This document shows positions 22,118 to 33,169 of a DNA stretch of 64,000 nucleotides, piece after piece. The notes beneath the pieces were generated by a model. That model worked only from the letters and a program-made list of their open reading frames with translations. It was not told the origin of the DNA and did no database searches. The DNA is from Massariosphaeria phaeospora. Lineage: Eukaryota; Ascomycota; Dothideomycetes; Pleosporales. Location of the stretch: the NCBI GenBank assembly GCA_011032825.1, contig JAADJZ010000020.1:558001-622000 (forward strand), read 5' to 3'. The translations under genes and the position numbers were made by a program. Each line of letters starts with the position of its first letter. Positions within the stretch are counted from its first letter, which is position 1.

Positions 22118-25100
22118 ATGGTTTTTACTTTAGATACTGGGCTTATTCGCCGCTCATCCGCCAAAGAGACCTCCGTTTACTTCCGCACAGTTCTTTCCCA
22201 GCACCCCGAAGCCGTCGTTACGAACGAGCTTCTTCTTGCTGTCGAGCAGGGCTCGCTGGCGCCGCCAGCACTTGCAGTCTGGCTTGGGACGTCGAAGTCT
22301 CCCGGCACCATTGCGAGAGTCCTGAAACAGGGCTTTTCCGTCGAGGGTCGGAGGCTGGGGATCAGGCACTTCAAGAACCAATTCAGGTCTTCGAAATGGA
22401 AAGAGCTGTGGCACGAACTCGGAGAGACGGCGGGCATGCTGGCTATCTTCAGTGCATTTTCGGTCCGTGAGGTTCGTGGTGTATGTCGTGTGCTCAGCTG
22501 TAGCTCTACTGGAGAAGATCAGGATGGAAAGAGGAAGGCAATCACGTCGCTGTTGAAAGCACTACTGCCCCGTCTGTTCTCGGCTGCTGCGAGTCCGAAT
22601 CGCACCACGGACCAAAGACCTTTGATCAAACACTACGAAAGCTTAGTTCCGGGCTGTACTCCAGAGTTTATCTCACAAATGGTTAATCGGAGCTCCGACG
22701 GCGATTGGAAACATATTCGAACACACCTGCTCGCACAAAACCATGCCGACACACTTCGCGACTTCGCTCTCAAATACGTCTTTACCGGCCATCCTACCCC
22801 GCAACAAGCTCACATTCATGCAAGATATTCGCGCCTCTCCGATTTCACGCGACAGTTCCCGGCCACAACGGCTGCCGAAAAAGGTTTCTCTGCGTCAATG
22901 GAGTTTTCATTGCAGGTGCTGCGAAAGCTGGCCAATGACGAAGATATTCCAGCTGTTACAAGGCATGACTTTCTCGATAATCTAATACAGCCTCTCTTGA
23001 AACGAGCGGTGAGGAAGAAGGCTGAGTGGTCGCGAACACAGGAGATTGTCGACCTGACCGTGCGCTTCTTACACCGGTATCCTGAAGTCAAAGCGCAATT
23101 CCCGCTGCGCCGTGGTGGAGTCCTGCACCTCGTTGCACTCTGCTGGTCCCGACGCCCAGAACTCTTTGAAAATCTGTTCAAAGCGTTACTAGCACAGCAG
23201 CGGGAACAGAACGACCAGGCGGTAGACATCACCCGTTTTGAAACTCTTTTGCTTGGCGTGGCGAAGCCGCGACGATATCCCTTGCTGAGGCTTTGCACGC
23301 TCGAAGTTGCGAAGCAAGACCTGGATGGGGACATTGACGGAAAACTCTGCCGAGGTACACTCACTTCCACTTTACTAAATAAGCTCGGGACTGCACAGGC
23401 TCTGCATCTGTTTGCTAGCTTTCGACGTGGGATGGGAGACGAAGAGCTAGTACAATGTGGCCCCTGGAGCTCGGTCACATCGAAGACATACACCTTCGGA
23501 GACCATCATTATGGGGATCCAGATCTATATCACATCACTCTATTGCAGAGGAATGGCCAGCAACAAGAGGCCGAAGAGCTCTCTATGAAATGCGTTCACA
23601 GTGGGATGAAGAAGACGATGTCAATTTCAGACCGGAGCCAACGCGCATTCTATGCGACGAAGACGGTATACTATGGCATTTCGAGCGGGTCCCTGGAGAT
23701 ATTTAAAGAGGTTCTGGAATGGGCCAAACGCTTCGTGCGAGATCCACTCACTGCACAAGCAATCCATCAACACTGGCCCGAGGAAACTCACGCCGTTCTT
23801 TCTGGAATTCCTGCTGTCCTCAACACGCAATTATCCAACGCCGCGACGCTCTACAACCGCATCTTGCAGGGCAACCAAATATTAAGGAGTTTGTTCGAGA
23901 CAGTGTGCTTAGCCTTGCGCGAACCAGCCTTTGCTTTGCATAACTGGCAGGGGACTCTTTACCTGTTCTACCATGCTGTGAGAGAGCGTTTGCGCAGGTC
24001 CTCGGAGCTGCAGACCGCACTGGCTCTTTCCGACGACGAAGTGTATCACATCCTGTGGGAGGATACCGTCAAGATGCTTGTTGAAGTAGAAGAGAAGGCG
24101 CTAGAATACGAGAAAGGATTACAAGCCCATACCGTTCGCGGTATTCTTGGCTATCAGGATTACGTAACGGGGCTACACCACCTGATTGCCCCGAATTACA
24201 GATTCGTGGACGAGTTGGCTAGAGCTAGAGATGGGTTGTGGCGCAGGTATCGTCCCACGCTCTTCCCGGAGGCGGCCGTGCTTGACGAAGCGTATCCGCG
24301 AGGACTGCCAATTCAACATCTGCTTCATCCATTTTGTGGCATTGACATCCCGCAACTCGACACTTATACTCCGTACATCGCTGAACGAGTGCGCAAGACT
24401 TTATTTCCTACCGCGGAGGTCGCCTCTACGCCGTTTTCCCAAGATTCGGACAAGTGGTTCGGCATTGGTCGGTTTATCGACGACTACTCGTTTGCATTGC
24501 GCTTGTATCTACCGGAGCGTTTGGACGAAGACGAGAGACAACAACGCGTACAGAAAGCTTGGGCGTACGCAGTCGGCCCGTTGAGCGAAGGCGTAATGCG
24601 CCCGGATGAAGCGATCCGCTATTGGCGCACGGTTGAGGAGTTCAAGTGTTGCGCTCCCGCCCAAGAGCCCCAGGACTGGCCGCTGGTACCAGTTGTTGAC
24701 GACGCCGACCAAATCGAAGAGTGGAGTCCGTCCTCACCTCGAAAACGCACCATCAAGTCACGAGCATTGAGTGCCTTCAGATACATTGACATCTCCAAGA
24801 AAATGGACGACATGAAACGAAGCGATGAGACAGCTTATGGCGTAATCCGGGACATCAAAATCGAGATCCCAGGCGAAGACCAAGAAACAGAGCCCATCTG
24901 GTCGTGGACGCGTACCGCACGAGCGAGGGGCAGACCTGCAATGCGAGAAGGCCAGATCTTCTCTGCCCTTCTCTACCTCAACACTCAAACCTCAGGGCCT
25001 GGCCTTTTGAAAACGCCGTTTCCATCCAAGGCGGATGTTCGATACCCGCCGGTGTATTTCGATGATCGGTTTGTCGTCGGTGGCGATCAGGATGCCAATA

Positions 25101-27169
25101 AGTCGGCAGAAGAAGCCTTCACGGCGCTAAATGCGCACCTCAAATATGTCCCTCCAGCACTGCTCAGCAAGCTCGCTAGCAACCTGCTCGACAACTTCAA
25201 GACCGTAAGGGAAGACGGTGGCAGATACCATATTGTAGAGTCTCTAACATTCCGGCTGGTAGGCCTTCTCACAAGAAGTGACCGGCCGGGTCTAGCGTCA
25301 ACATTGGCTGTCAAGGCAATCATCGAAAATCCGGACGCAAGCTCCTGGCACCGCCGTCTATTGCATTCAGGTTTCTTCCGACGGTTACCCGCCGCAGACG
25401 CGCGTGCCTGCATCGACCAACTTGGCAATGCCATCATCACCAAGCTGGAGGAACAGGCCCGGGACAAAGAGGCACGAGCCGCGAAAGCCCAGGAAGCCGA
25501 GAAGACGGACATCCAGGAGAAAAACGAGGAAGTTGCCTCCTTGAAGCCCCTCGTCAAAATCACCACCGTCAAATTCTTAGCCCAACTTCTCCGCGACACG
25601 GAATTCGTACCCGAGGACTACTCAGTCGCAGTACTATCCAAGCTGCTGCAGAAAGTCTCGCACCCGGACGCGCGGCTCGCGGTCATCAGCAGTCTCTTGA
25701 ACCTGCTGCAGTCCGCTCCGCCAGAGCTGTCGGAAAAGATCCTAGAGGAGCTGGAGATAGCGGTCCCGATTGCGAGCAACATCAACGAACGCCAGCCGCT
25801 CTCCGAGGCCGACTGGACCAAAGCCGAGCGCGAGCTCGAGATGCCGGAAATATGCTTTGTGCCCATCGACACAGCGTCGTCGCCGCTGTTGCAGTCGCTC
25901 ATTCGCTTTTTGGCGTACCAATCTCGGGACTATGCGTATCGTGGTGCCTTCATCAAACGCATCCTGCTCCCTATCATCGAGCGACTCAAAGAACAGACCA
26001 CGCGCTGGACTACGTTGTTCCTCCGCAAGCACGGCATCGATGAAGCAACACAGCGAGGCTTGAACATCCCCCCTGTGCCTCTCTCCTGGATCGTGTGGAA
26101 TCGGCCGCTTATGGATGCCCCGCAGCATGTATCGACTTCGCTTCTCGAAGACTACGTCTCGTACATCATCTTCGCCATCGCACCCCCTGCGCCCATCAAA
26201 GCTCTCAACAAGAAACTCGCCGCCACCCGCACTCTTCGCTCCCAGCCCGCCGTGAAAATCTGGCTAAGTCTCTACGGCGAGGGCCTCGAAGACGTCGACA
26301 ACGCCGTCAATCTCCCCACGAGAATGTGCACCCTCATCGACAAAGTGGCCGAAGCGAACGACGTGGCACCCGGTCAAACTGACGACGACGCCACGCGCAT
26401 CACGGTCAAGTTCGTCCAGGAGCAATACCTCAAGATCTTCACTGCGGTAGTCTGGCACGACGACGCGCACTTCTACTACGTCAACGCTCTGATGTCGCAG
26501 CTCCGCCCCTCCGGCTTCAACAACGCCTGGCTCACGCGCCGCCAGCCCCTCGTCGAAGCCGTCATCCAGTACATCTCCTCGCTGCGCACGCGCGACTGGG
26601 AGCGCGATCCAGCGCGGCAGCCCAAAGTCCTGCCCGACACCTTTCCGCTGCAGCTCTGGCTGCTCAAGTACCCGGACCGCACCGACGTGCAGAACGCTGC
26701 CGGCGACGCGGAATCCAAATGCAAGCGCCTCGCCGACGAAATCGCCAGCTTACTCGCCGCCATGCCGGGCACCCTCTACCACAGCAAGCTCGCCGCGCTC
26801 AAAAACGCCGTGCACTCCTTCGTGACCAGCAAGACCGACCGTCCGCGCGTGGCGCTGCATCTCGGCGATGTGAGTAGCGCGCGGGTGGCGCTGTCGTGGC
26901 TGACGGTGCAGGACTTGCTGCGCGTGGAGGTCGCGGCGCTTATTCTGGCGGAGTCGTATGCGCCAGAGGACGAGGAGGTGAAGAGGAGGGTGCGGGAGCT
27001 GCTGCAGAGCTGGAGGATGAGCGGGAGTGAGGGCGTAAGGCGGTGGGGGGCGACGGTGCGGTGGAAGGATACGGCGGAGGAGGATAGTGCGGAGTTGGTT
27101 TGGGGTTCGGATGAGGAGATGTCTGAGGATGATGAGGATTCGGATTCGGATGAAGATATGCATGGATGA
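22118..27169 (+). CDS. large helical protein of unknown function, 1683 residues, intronless
   Basis: A single uninterrupted frame with ATG at 22118. In-frame codons upstream to 22106 contain no ATG, so this is the first usable start. The product is almost wholly alpha-helical in composition, with many Leu/Ala/Glu-rich amphipathic stretches that look like HEAT- or ARM-type solenoid repeats, but I see no named repeat consensus and no catalytic motif. Residues around 1110-1140 form a charged helix (LEEQARDKEARAAKAQEAEK). The C-terminus is strongly acidic (GSDEEMSEDDEDSDSDEDMH). Such architecture suits a scaffold or a protein of large nuclear or ribosome-related assemblies; this is inference from shape only. 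Five kilobases without an intron is notable beside its intron-bearing neighbours. Confidence 0.8.
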   Translation: MVFTLDTGLIRRSSAKETSVYFRTVLSQHPEAVVTNELLLAVEQGSLAPPALAVWLGTSKSPGTIARVLKQGFSVEGRRLGIRHFKNQFRSSKWKELWHELGETAGMLAIFSAFSVREVRGVCRVLSCSSTGEDQDGKRKAITSLLKALLPRLFSAAASPNRTTDQRPLIKHYESLVPGCTPEFISQMVNRSSDGDWKHIRTHLLAQNHADTLRDFALKYVFTGHPTPQQAHIHARYSRLSDFTRQFPATTAAEKGFSASMEFSLQVLRKLANDEDIPAVTRHDFLDNLIQPLLKRAVRKKAEWSRTQEIVDLTVRFLHRYPEVKAQFPLRRGGVLHLVALCWSRRPELFENLFKALLAQQREQNDQAVDITRFETLLLGVAKPRRYPLLRLCTLEVAKQDLDGDIDGKLCRGTLTSTLLNKLGTAQALHLFASFRRGMGDEELVQCGPWSSVTSKTYTFGDHHYGDPDLYHITLLQRNGQQQEAEELSMKCVHSGMKKTMSISDRSQRAFYATKTVYYGISSGSLEIFKEVLEWAKRFVRDPLTAQAIHQHWPEETHAVLSGIPAVLNTQLSNAATLYNRILQGNQILRSLFETVCLALREPAFALHNWQGTLYLFYHAVRERLRRSSELQTALALSDDEVYHILWEDTVKMLVEVEEKALEYEKGLQAHTVRGILGYQDYVTGLHHLIAPNYRFVDELARARDGLWRRYRPTLFPEAAVLDEAYPRGLPIQHLLHPFCGIDIPQLDTYTPYIAERVRKTLFPTAEVASTPFSQDSDKWFGIGRFIDDYSFALRLYLPERLDEDERQQRVQKAWAYAVGPLSEGVMRPDEAIRYWRTVEEFKCCAPAQEPQDWPLVPVVDDADQIEEWSPSSPRKRTIKSRALSAFRYIDISKKMDDMKRSDETAYGVIRDIKIEIPGEDQETEPIWSWTRTARARGRPAMREGQIFSALLYLNTQTSGPGLLKTPFPSKADVRYPPVYFDDRFVVGGDQDANKSAEEAFTALNAHLKYVPPALLSKLASNLLDNFKTVREDGGRYHIVESLTFRLVGLLTRSDRPGLASTLAVKAIIENPDASSWHRRLLHSGFFRRLPAADARACIDQLGNAIITKLEEQARDKEARAAKAQEAEKTDIQEKNEEVASLKPLVKITTVKFLAQLLRDTEFVPEDYSVAVLSKLLQKVSHPDARLAVISSLLNLLQSAPPELSEKILEELEIAVPIASNINERQPLSEADWTKAERELEMPEICFVPIDTASSPLLQSLIRFLAYQSRDYAYRGAFIKRILLPIIERLKEQTTRWTTLFLRKHGIDEATQRGLNIPPVPLSWIVWNRPLMDAPQHVSTSLLEDYVSYIIFAIAPPAPIKALNKKLAATRTLRSQPAVKIWLSLYGEGLEDVDNAVNLPTRMCTLIDKVAEANDVAPGQTDDDATRITVKFVQEQYLKIFTAVVWHDDAHFYYVNALMSQLRPSGFNNAWLTRRQPLVEAVIQYISSLRTRDWERDPARQPKVLPDTFPLQLWLLKYPDRTDVQNAAGDAESKCKRLADEIASLLAAMPGTLYHSKLAALKNAVHSFVTSKTDRPRVALHLGDVSSARVALSWLTVQDLLRVEVAALILAESYAPEDEEVKRRVRELLQSWRMSGSEGVRRWGATVRWKDTAEEDSAELVWGSDEEMSEDDEDSDSDEDMHG

Positions 27170-28980
27170 GGACTAGGCGTGTTGTACGTAGTACGCGGAT
27201 GGTAGCTAAAGTAGGGGATATGTCTGCTTCCATAGCGAAGTGCTGATTTACGAAACTGCTAGCCAACTCTCCTGTGTAAGTTTAACTTCAATTCGACGTC
27301 TTAACCGCAAACACGTAGACAGATATCCGTTTGCCTCGATACAGGACCGCTCTGCTGGTTAGCGTGGATTCCTGAGCACAAGGTCCGTCTCGAAAGGACG
27401 CCACCGCCCCGATCCGATCCGATCGGAGAAGTGGATTGTAGGTATGTATATGACTACATCCACCTACTTACCTACCCTGCAGTATCGACGCACACGATCT
27501 GTGCGCAAAAGGTGGTCTTGAGAAAGATAAAGAGAAACAGACGGGAGAGACAAGCGCAGACTCGGCGAGCGTGGGTTGTTATATCGCGGACTGGCCGTGC
27601 AGACCAAGTATATATGTACAAGTACATGCATATGCCGTCAGATACGTAGTCGGTTAGCATCCACAGTGGGGCGAGTACTGTAGGAGCGTACATGGCGTCC
27701 AGAAGCCTACCTCGCTTCAACTCCAATCGAATCGCCAACGCGCCATGGCACGGCACGGCACTGCACGATGACCGCACCTCTGCATCTCGGGCTGCAGGGC
27801 TCGCCATCGGAGGTGTGCTGTGCCGCTGTAGGTAGAGGAGCATCTTGCGTCATTGCCATGGGGGAGAAAGGCCCGGGAGCATACCGATTGGTGGGCGGTG
27901 GGCCGTCTCTTCCTTCTGTGCGGGTTTGATTTCAGTTTCTCGAAGAAAGATCGAGGACGGGCGGTGCGGGCCAACGTCGCGGCGCCGCAGCTATAGTATG
28001 TGCTAATACGTACCACGTGGGCGAGGAGGCTACCTATTTGAGTTCGAGTTCGGTAGGTGGCTGACAGATGCATATGTAGAGGGAGGCCGATCTGGCCGTG
28101 AGGCTTCGACAAGCAGTCCCGTTATTGCCGAGATCGAGGGATTCCTAAGAAGTCTCCCTACCGTTATCTGCGAATGGTCCGAGGTCCGATGCAGTATACA
28201 AATCTGCGTACCGTGGATCGATGTGGTACGAGGCCAGTCAGGTTTGATACGGGCAGTGGCAAAGCTTATCGCTGAGGCGGACCAAGGTGCAAATATGTAG
28301 CGAGGTGATAGGCATGCAACACAAAGTGGTCTGTTCGCGGCATCGACAAGCAGACATCCGGGCCCGCCGTTCACGTCCGTTTCCTCGAGAAGCGGGGCTG
28401 TTCGTGGCTCGCGAAGGTTGTACTGTGTACGCAGACGACGGCTCGCAGAGGTGGCAGTTGCTTGTGGCGGTTTGCAGCAGCTGCTCCGAGGCCAATGCCA
28501 GTGCCGTTGGCTGGGCAGTGCGCGGCCATTCACAAAGCACGTTCCGGAGGCCATGTTGGTGTTCGTCGGGCTCGTCCAGTCGGGCAGGTGGGCCGAGGGC
28601 CAATCAGCGCAGCGGCGTGGCCTGCTGGCGCCGACCGGTCGCGACGGATGGATTGCTGCGCCGTGTTTCTTCGGCGTCGTTCAGTGGTCGTCCGGACGTA
28701 GGGGCAAACGTCGTTCGCGCTAGCACCGCCCTGGCAGTCTTCAGGTCTAATGACGATAGACTCGAGGGGCTCCTCTTGACAGTGCCGAGTATAGGGCTTT
28801 CTGACAACAGGCCGAGGGCGTCCTGTATCTAGAATACTAGGCATGTGTCTGCAGGGCTGCTGCTTGTGCGGAGTATAGGGTAGAGGCCAGAGAGTAGAAC
28901 CGCCACAGGTGGGTGTACCTAGGTGTCGTCGCCAAGTGGTTCGGGCGCTGGAGCGCTTCTGATCCGTCGCTGCCCGCTCG

Positions 28981-29007
28981 CCCGCCGCCCGCCGCCCGCC
29001 GCCCGCG
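28981..29007. repeat. CCCGCCG heptamer repeat
   Basis: Nearly four tandem copies of CCCGCCG upstream of the bZIP gene. Confidence 0.7.
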
Positions 29008-29129
29008 CTGATTGGGCGCGCCCACATCGGCGATGCGATGGCGCAGAGAATGGCGCAGAGAATGCAGCGCCTTTGCACTTTCCCATGCCGCTTTCCGATG
29101 GGCGCCCGTGCTTTCGCATTGCCGCAGCG

Positions 29130-29204
29130 CGCTTTCCCACTGTCCCGCTTTCCCACCCACTTTGCCATCCCACTTTCCCACTTTCCCACTTTCCCACTTT
29201 CGCA
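29130..29204. repeat. CCCACTTT octamer repeat
   Basis: Imperfect then perfect copies of CCCACTTT (four perfect from about 29169) in the bZIP promoter or leader. The strand is all pyrimidine plus A. Confidence 0.75.
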
Positions 29205-29390
29205 CTCTGCGCTGGCTGCGCGCTCGCTTTCCCCCCTCGCGCCCCGCCTGGCTCCACTGCAGCCCACCGTCACCGTCCCCGTCTGGCCAGTCCCCAGTCC
29301 CGCCACCCGCTGCGCGCCCTTATATCGCCAGCGTCCTTCCTGAGCCCGCCCGTCGCTCTCGCAACGGCTTTCGCACACACACGACCCTGC

Positions 29391-29420
29391 CACCCGCACC
29401 CGCACCCGCACCCGCACCCC
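29391..29420. repeat. CACCCG hexamer repeat
   Basis: Four perfect copies and one imperfect copy of CACCCG, about 70 nt before the bZIP start codon and probably in the mRNA leader. Confidence 0.8.
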
Positions 29421-29487
29421 GTCACCGCTGCCGGCTCTGCCCTCCCAATTGCATCCCCTCGTCACTCGCCCGCACGTCCCCACGTCA

Positions 29488-30534
29488 ATGGCGCTCGACA
29501 CTTCGGCCAGCATGGATTGGGCCCACCTCGCCTACGTTACCCTCAATGCCGGCGGCCCTGGCGACAAATGGCCGCCCTACAGCAGTGCCCATCAGCCTCA
29601 CTTTCCCTCCACAGCCTTCACCGTTGCGCCCGCACTCTTGACCCAGGCCACCGTTGAACGTCACGGCCAGGTCACTCCGCCCGACGACCTGTCGCCCGCA
29701 GACACCTGTGACCGTCGCGATTCGTTCCGCGAGGGCTCGGTACCTCTGGACCAGCTGCGAAACGAGACGTCGTGGCCTGCCAATGGCCAGTTCCAGGCCT
29801 TGCAAGACTACCAGCCCATGCCGTCGAGCTCGCTCGAGCATCCGGAGTCCCTCGAGCAGTCGGACCTCCAGAGGTCCCCAGAAGAGCGCACCCCAAAACG
29901 CCGTCGAACTAGGCGATCCACAGAAGTCCAGCACCGTGCCGAAAGCGAGACGCGTTACCTTGCACCCCCCACCGCCTCACCCACAAACGACGCCGAGCCA
30001 CCAAAGCGCAAACGCGGCCGGCCCAAGTCGCAGCCACAGGTGGCTTACACCCAGGACGGCTTTCCTATCCAAGTATCGTCGGCCCGCGAGAACCACCTCG
30101 AGAAGAACCGCGTCGCTGCCCACAAGTGTCGTCAACGTAAGAAGGAGTACGTCAGCGGTCTCGAAGAACGCGCGCGCGAGTTGACGGGCAAGAACAAATC
30201 TCTCAAAGACAACGTCGCCGTGCTGCGTGACGAGGTGCTTTCGTTGAAGAACGAAGTACTGCGCCACGCTGGGTGTGGCTTCTGGGCTGTCGATGAATAC
30301 CTCGCCCGTTGTGCCGGCAACCTATTAGGCATGCCCCGCGGCACCACACCAGCCTCGAAACCAAACAGCCAGACGATGAGCCCAGCCATGAGCAACATGA
30401 GCCCGGGTCAGTTGGATCGCGCGTCGAGCGCATCGCATATGCCGCGCCAACACGCCATGGACTCCCCAGAGGACGATGAGCTTGATTTCGACATGTTAAA
30501 CAACTTCGACGAGAAACCGGAGCACACAGAATAG
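29488..30534 (+). CDS. ATF/CREB-type bZIP transcription factor with an AT-hook
   Basis: A single exon of 348 residues from the ATG at 29488. The frame is open further upstream, but without an ATG. Residues about 207-218 carry the bZIP basic region in the ATF/CREB form (NRVAAHKCRQRK). A leucine zipper follows with Leu at 225, 232, 239, 246 and 253 in perfect heptads. Directly before it are a nuclear-localisation-like cluster (KRRRTRR) and an AT-hook core RGRPK (176-180). After the zipper comes the segment RHAGCGFWAVDEYLAR seen in fungal Atf-type factors, then a Ser/Met-rich stretch and an acidic tail (EDDELDFDMLNNFDE) that could be an activation region. It should bind CRE-like sites. Fungal members act in stress, conidial and developmental responses, but which subgroup this is cannot be settled here. 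Confidence 0.9.
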   Translation: MALDTSASMDWAHLAYVTLNAGGPGDKWPPYSSAHQPHFPSTAFTVAPALLTQATVERHGQVTPPDDLSPADTCDRRDSFREGSVPLDQLRNETSWPANGQFQALQDYQPMPSSSLEHPESLEQSDLQRSPEERTPKRRRTRRSTEVQHRAESETRYLAPPTASPTNDAEPPKRKRGRPKSQPQVAYTQDGFPIQVSSARENHLEKNRVAAHKCRQRKKEYVSGLEERARELTGKNKSLKDNVAVLRDEVLSLKNEVLRHAGCGFWAVDEYLARCAGNLLGMPRGTTPASKPNSQTMSPAMSNMSPGQLDRASSASHMPRQHAMDSPEDDELDFDMLNNFDEKPEHTE

Positions 30535-33169
30535 CGCATCTACATGGCGTCTTGTATTCAGTCTCCGGTCTTTGCGTCCTTTCCTTCACCTTCTGTTTTG
30601 GGACGTGGCCGTCGTTCAATTTTCCGTCAAACGATTCTATGATACCCAGGCAGTGTGAATCTCAACAAAAGTTTCGGGCTGTTTTCCTTTTCTTTTCACT
30701 TTCCTCTTCACGACTCCACGATGGTAATGATATGGCTTTGGGCTTGAACTGGGAAGTGGTTGAGTCCAATGCATGAGGTACAAGTGCACTCGTTGTAGGG
30801 CAACACTCAAAAACCAGAACCTGTATGTACTGAAGACGTAGCTCGTAATACTGAGACGAGTTACCACTCTCGTCGGCGATTGAGTATATGTATGCGGGTG
30901 AATCCTGCGAGGGCTGTTCGACTATGACGTGACTAATTCCAAGGTTCTAGTGCTAACATGTGCGATAGGCTGAAAGAGGACTAATCCACCTTGTGCGTCG
31001 GCATTCGAAGCCGAGACGTCGTGTCCGCCTTCCATATCGTTCCACTTCAACGTCGAGCTGCCCTCACTCTACGCAGCACCTGCAATTCTTCACATTTCCG
31101 ACCTGGACACATGTCCTGAACGCGGCGACTTTCCCACGGGTGACGCAGGCCCTCTGGACCGTCGACGCTTGGTGCTTCCTCATGTATGTGCGTGGCACAG
31201 TCTGCCCCGTCTAAACAGAGTGTCTCGCATGGTTAGGTAGGAAAAACTCAGCTGGGATTTATCGTGTTAATGATATCGCAGTCTGAATTCTACAGCTTTT
31301 GCACCCAATGGTCAGCGGGCTTTGACTTGATGTCGGCCCACTTATCAACTAGCTGCCTCGCGGACGATCGAGAACTCCGCAGGGCAGGGCCGAAGGCGCG
31401 ATAATCCGATGGTCAACTATCACTGCTCAAGACATCTGCACGTTTGCGACGGCGAGAGCCAGTGGACCTAGCGCTATTTGAGCGCCAGCGCTGGGTGGAT
31501 ACTGGAGTAAAACGAAGACAATGCTTTCCGGATTCTGGTCTGCTACTAGTGTTATCCCAAGATAGGGCTCTTTGATGGGTAGTGGTGCCGGGCGTCTTCG
31601 AACTCGCAAGCCTGCGCGGTCGGCCAACCGAGTTGGTTCGGGGTGGGGTTGTGAGTGGTGGCGGCCTCTCCGCGGCACGACGGCATGGGGAAATGTGCCG
31701 GATAAGGGATTAAATGCCGGACAGGCCATTCCGCTGGCATTTCGGAGCATTGTCAGCATGTTTCGGGAGGTGGTAGTTGTACGCGATTGAGTTGATGGTT
31801 TGATATGTGAATTATTGAGTATATCGCTAATGTCCCTGACGAACTGCCCGGTTGATCCTGGCCGTTGGCGAGATTTACCGACTGACTGCTTCGCCCGGTG
31901 CCGTCGTAGCCTGCGGTAGTCTACTTGGTGCTCTGATGTTCGCGTTCTGTTGTTGGGAGTCCTGAAACTTCAGCACCACAATAATCATATAAGACGCACC
32001 AGGATCTTAGCAAACGAGTACCCTAAACCACATCAGAGCTCAACCTCACCTCTCTTTGGATTCTTGCCTAATTCGCTTGTAGAAGAATGTGCCAACTTGG
32101 AGAGTTTTGCTGGACCAAGGGAGATGGGCGGGCTAAGAGATTCGGAAGCGCCAGATGGAGAAGACACGGGTGCAGGGCTCCGTCTGTTCTTGGACGGGAT
32201 TTCGTGAGTGCGCTCGCATTGCAGCAGATATCAACTCTTGTTATCTCACTCTCTGACCTGTTCTTGCAGTTTGTCTTGTTAGGTTTGTGCGACTCGATGA
32301 TGTTGTATCAGTAGGTGTCTCTACCCATCGTACCTGCAGCGTTTGCAAGCACACGAGGCTGCTGCATTCAGTCGCATATGGAAGCCGGAACTGCCAGTTC
32401 TCCTGGCGGCATAAGAGCATTTCCAAGAAGGCCTCACTCAGATCGACATTGTCGGTCCAACGCTCTCTTGCACCTGCTCCATTAGCTAGATGTTTTGTAC
32501 CAGTAGGACGCAAACACGACTACGCCGGCATTCCCAATGTGCTTCGCAATGCCATCATGTAGCCTGCGTTGGATAGCTGCTCGCCTTGTGTGTCAGGTAT
32601 GCGAGTACCCGTTTTGAGTATCCCCGTCTCTCTACCCCACGGAGACTCGGCCTGGTCGCATGGCACACAAGACACGCAAAAGACACACACAGCCAGACCG
32701 ATGACTCTGTGCATCGGCGCGGTTGACGCCCTCAGACCCGGTAAGATCGCCGAGGATGCCCAGGGTGTTGCCCATGAGCTCGGGCTCACTCCGACCTGCA
32801 CTCAGCAGTCTCGCAGGGCAGCTTGGTGTCAACGCGAGCGTGAAAACTCGTCTGATTACGTCATGCCACCCGGCTTCGCACGCTAATTGGCGGCGCTAAG
32901 TCCCACAACCTCACCGGCACCTGAGCAACCTCGAATCGAGTTTACGCGTGGGGAAGGCCCTCGGGAACAAGACCGCCGCGCACCCGCCACACTACCTGGC
33001 CGACTTCACCACGGTACCTCCAGTGGCAGGGCTGCTATCACGGCCACTGCACGCTACTCCTTCGCTCGCCCACCCTCCTCTCGCCGGCGTGGTCGTCACA
33101 GGCACAGCTGCCGCCACCGGGATATAAGGAAAATCTCCACGAGAGAGCGTGCAATCCCCACGCCCGAAG
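30535..33169. other. intergenic, 2.6 kb
   Basis: The first 250 bp are T-rich and likely the bZIP 3' UTR. Small frames beyond that have no coding character that I can support. Just before 33170 the sequence is C-rich, as expected for a promoter of the Zn2Cys6 gene. Confidence 0.45.

Larger units (their letters stand above)
27170..29487. other. intergenic and long leader of the bZIP gene
   Basis: About 2.3 kb. Long open frames on both strands at 28287-28832 and 28530-29513 come from GC-rich repetitive sequence and have the Arg/Gly/Ser/Pro composition of shadows. The part next to the bZIP gene is GC-rich with three microsatellites (listed separately) and a pyrimidine-rich strand, as in many fungal promoters. 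Confidence 0.5.

Noticed and set aside
28530..29513. Long minus-strand frame of 327 codons
   Set aside because: It is the complement of the GC-rich, repetitive promoter of the bZIP gene; composition is Arg/Gly/Ala/Ser-rich with repeats that mirror the microsatellites.
31846..31866. CCCGGTTGATCCTGG, like the 5' end of small-subunit rRNA
   Set aside because: Only about 14 bases agree and the following sequence does not continue as rRNA.
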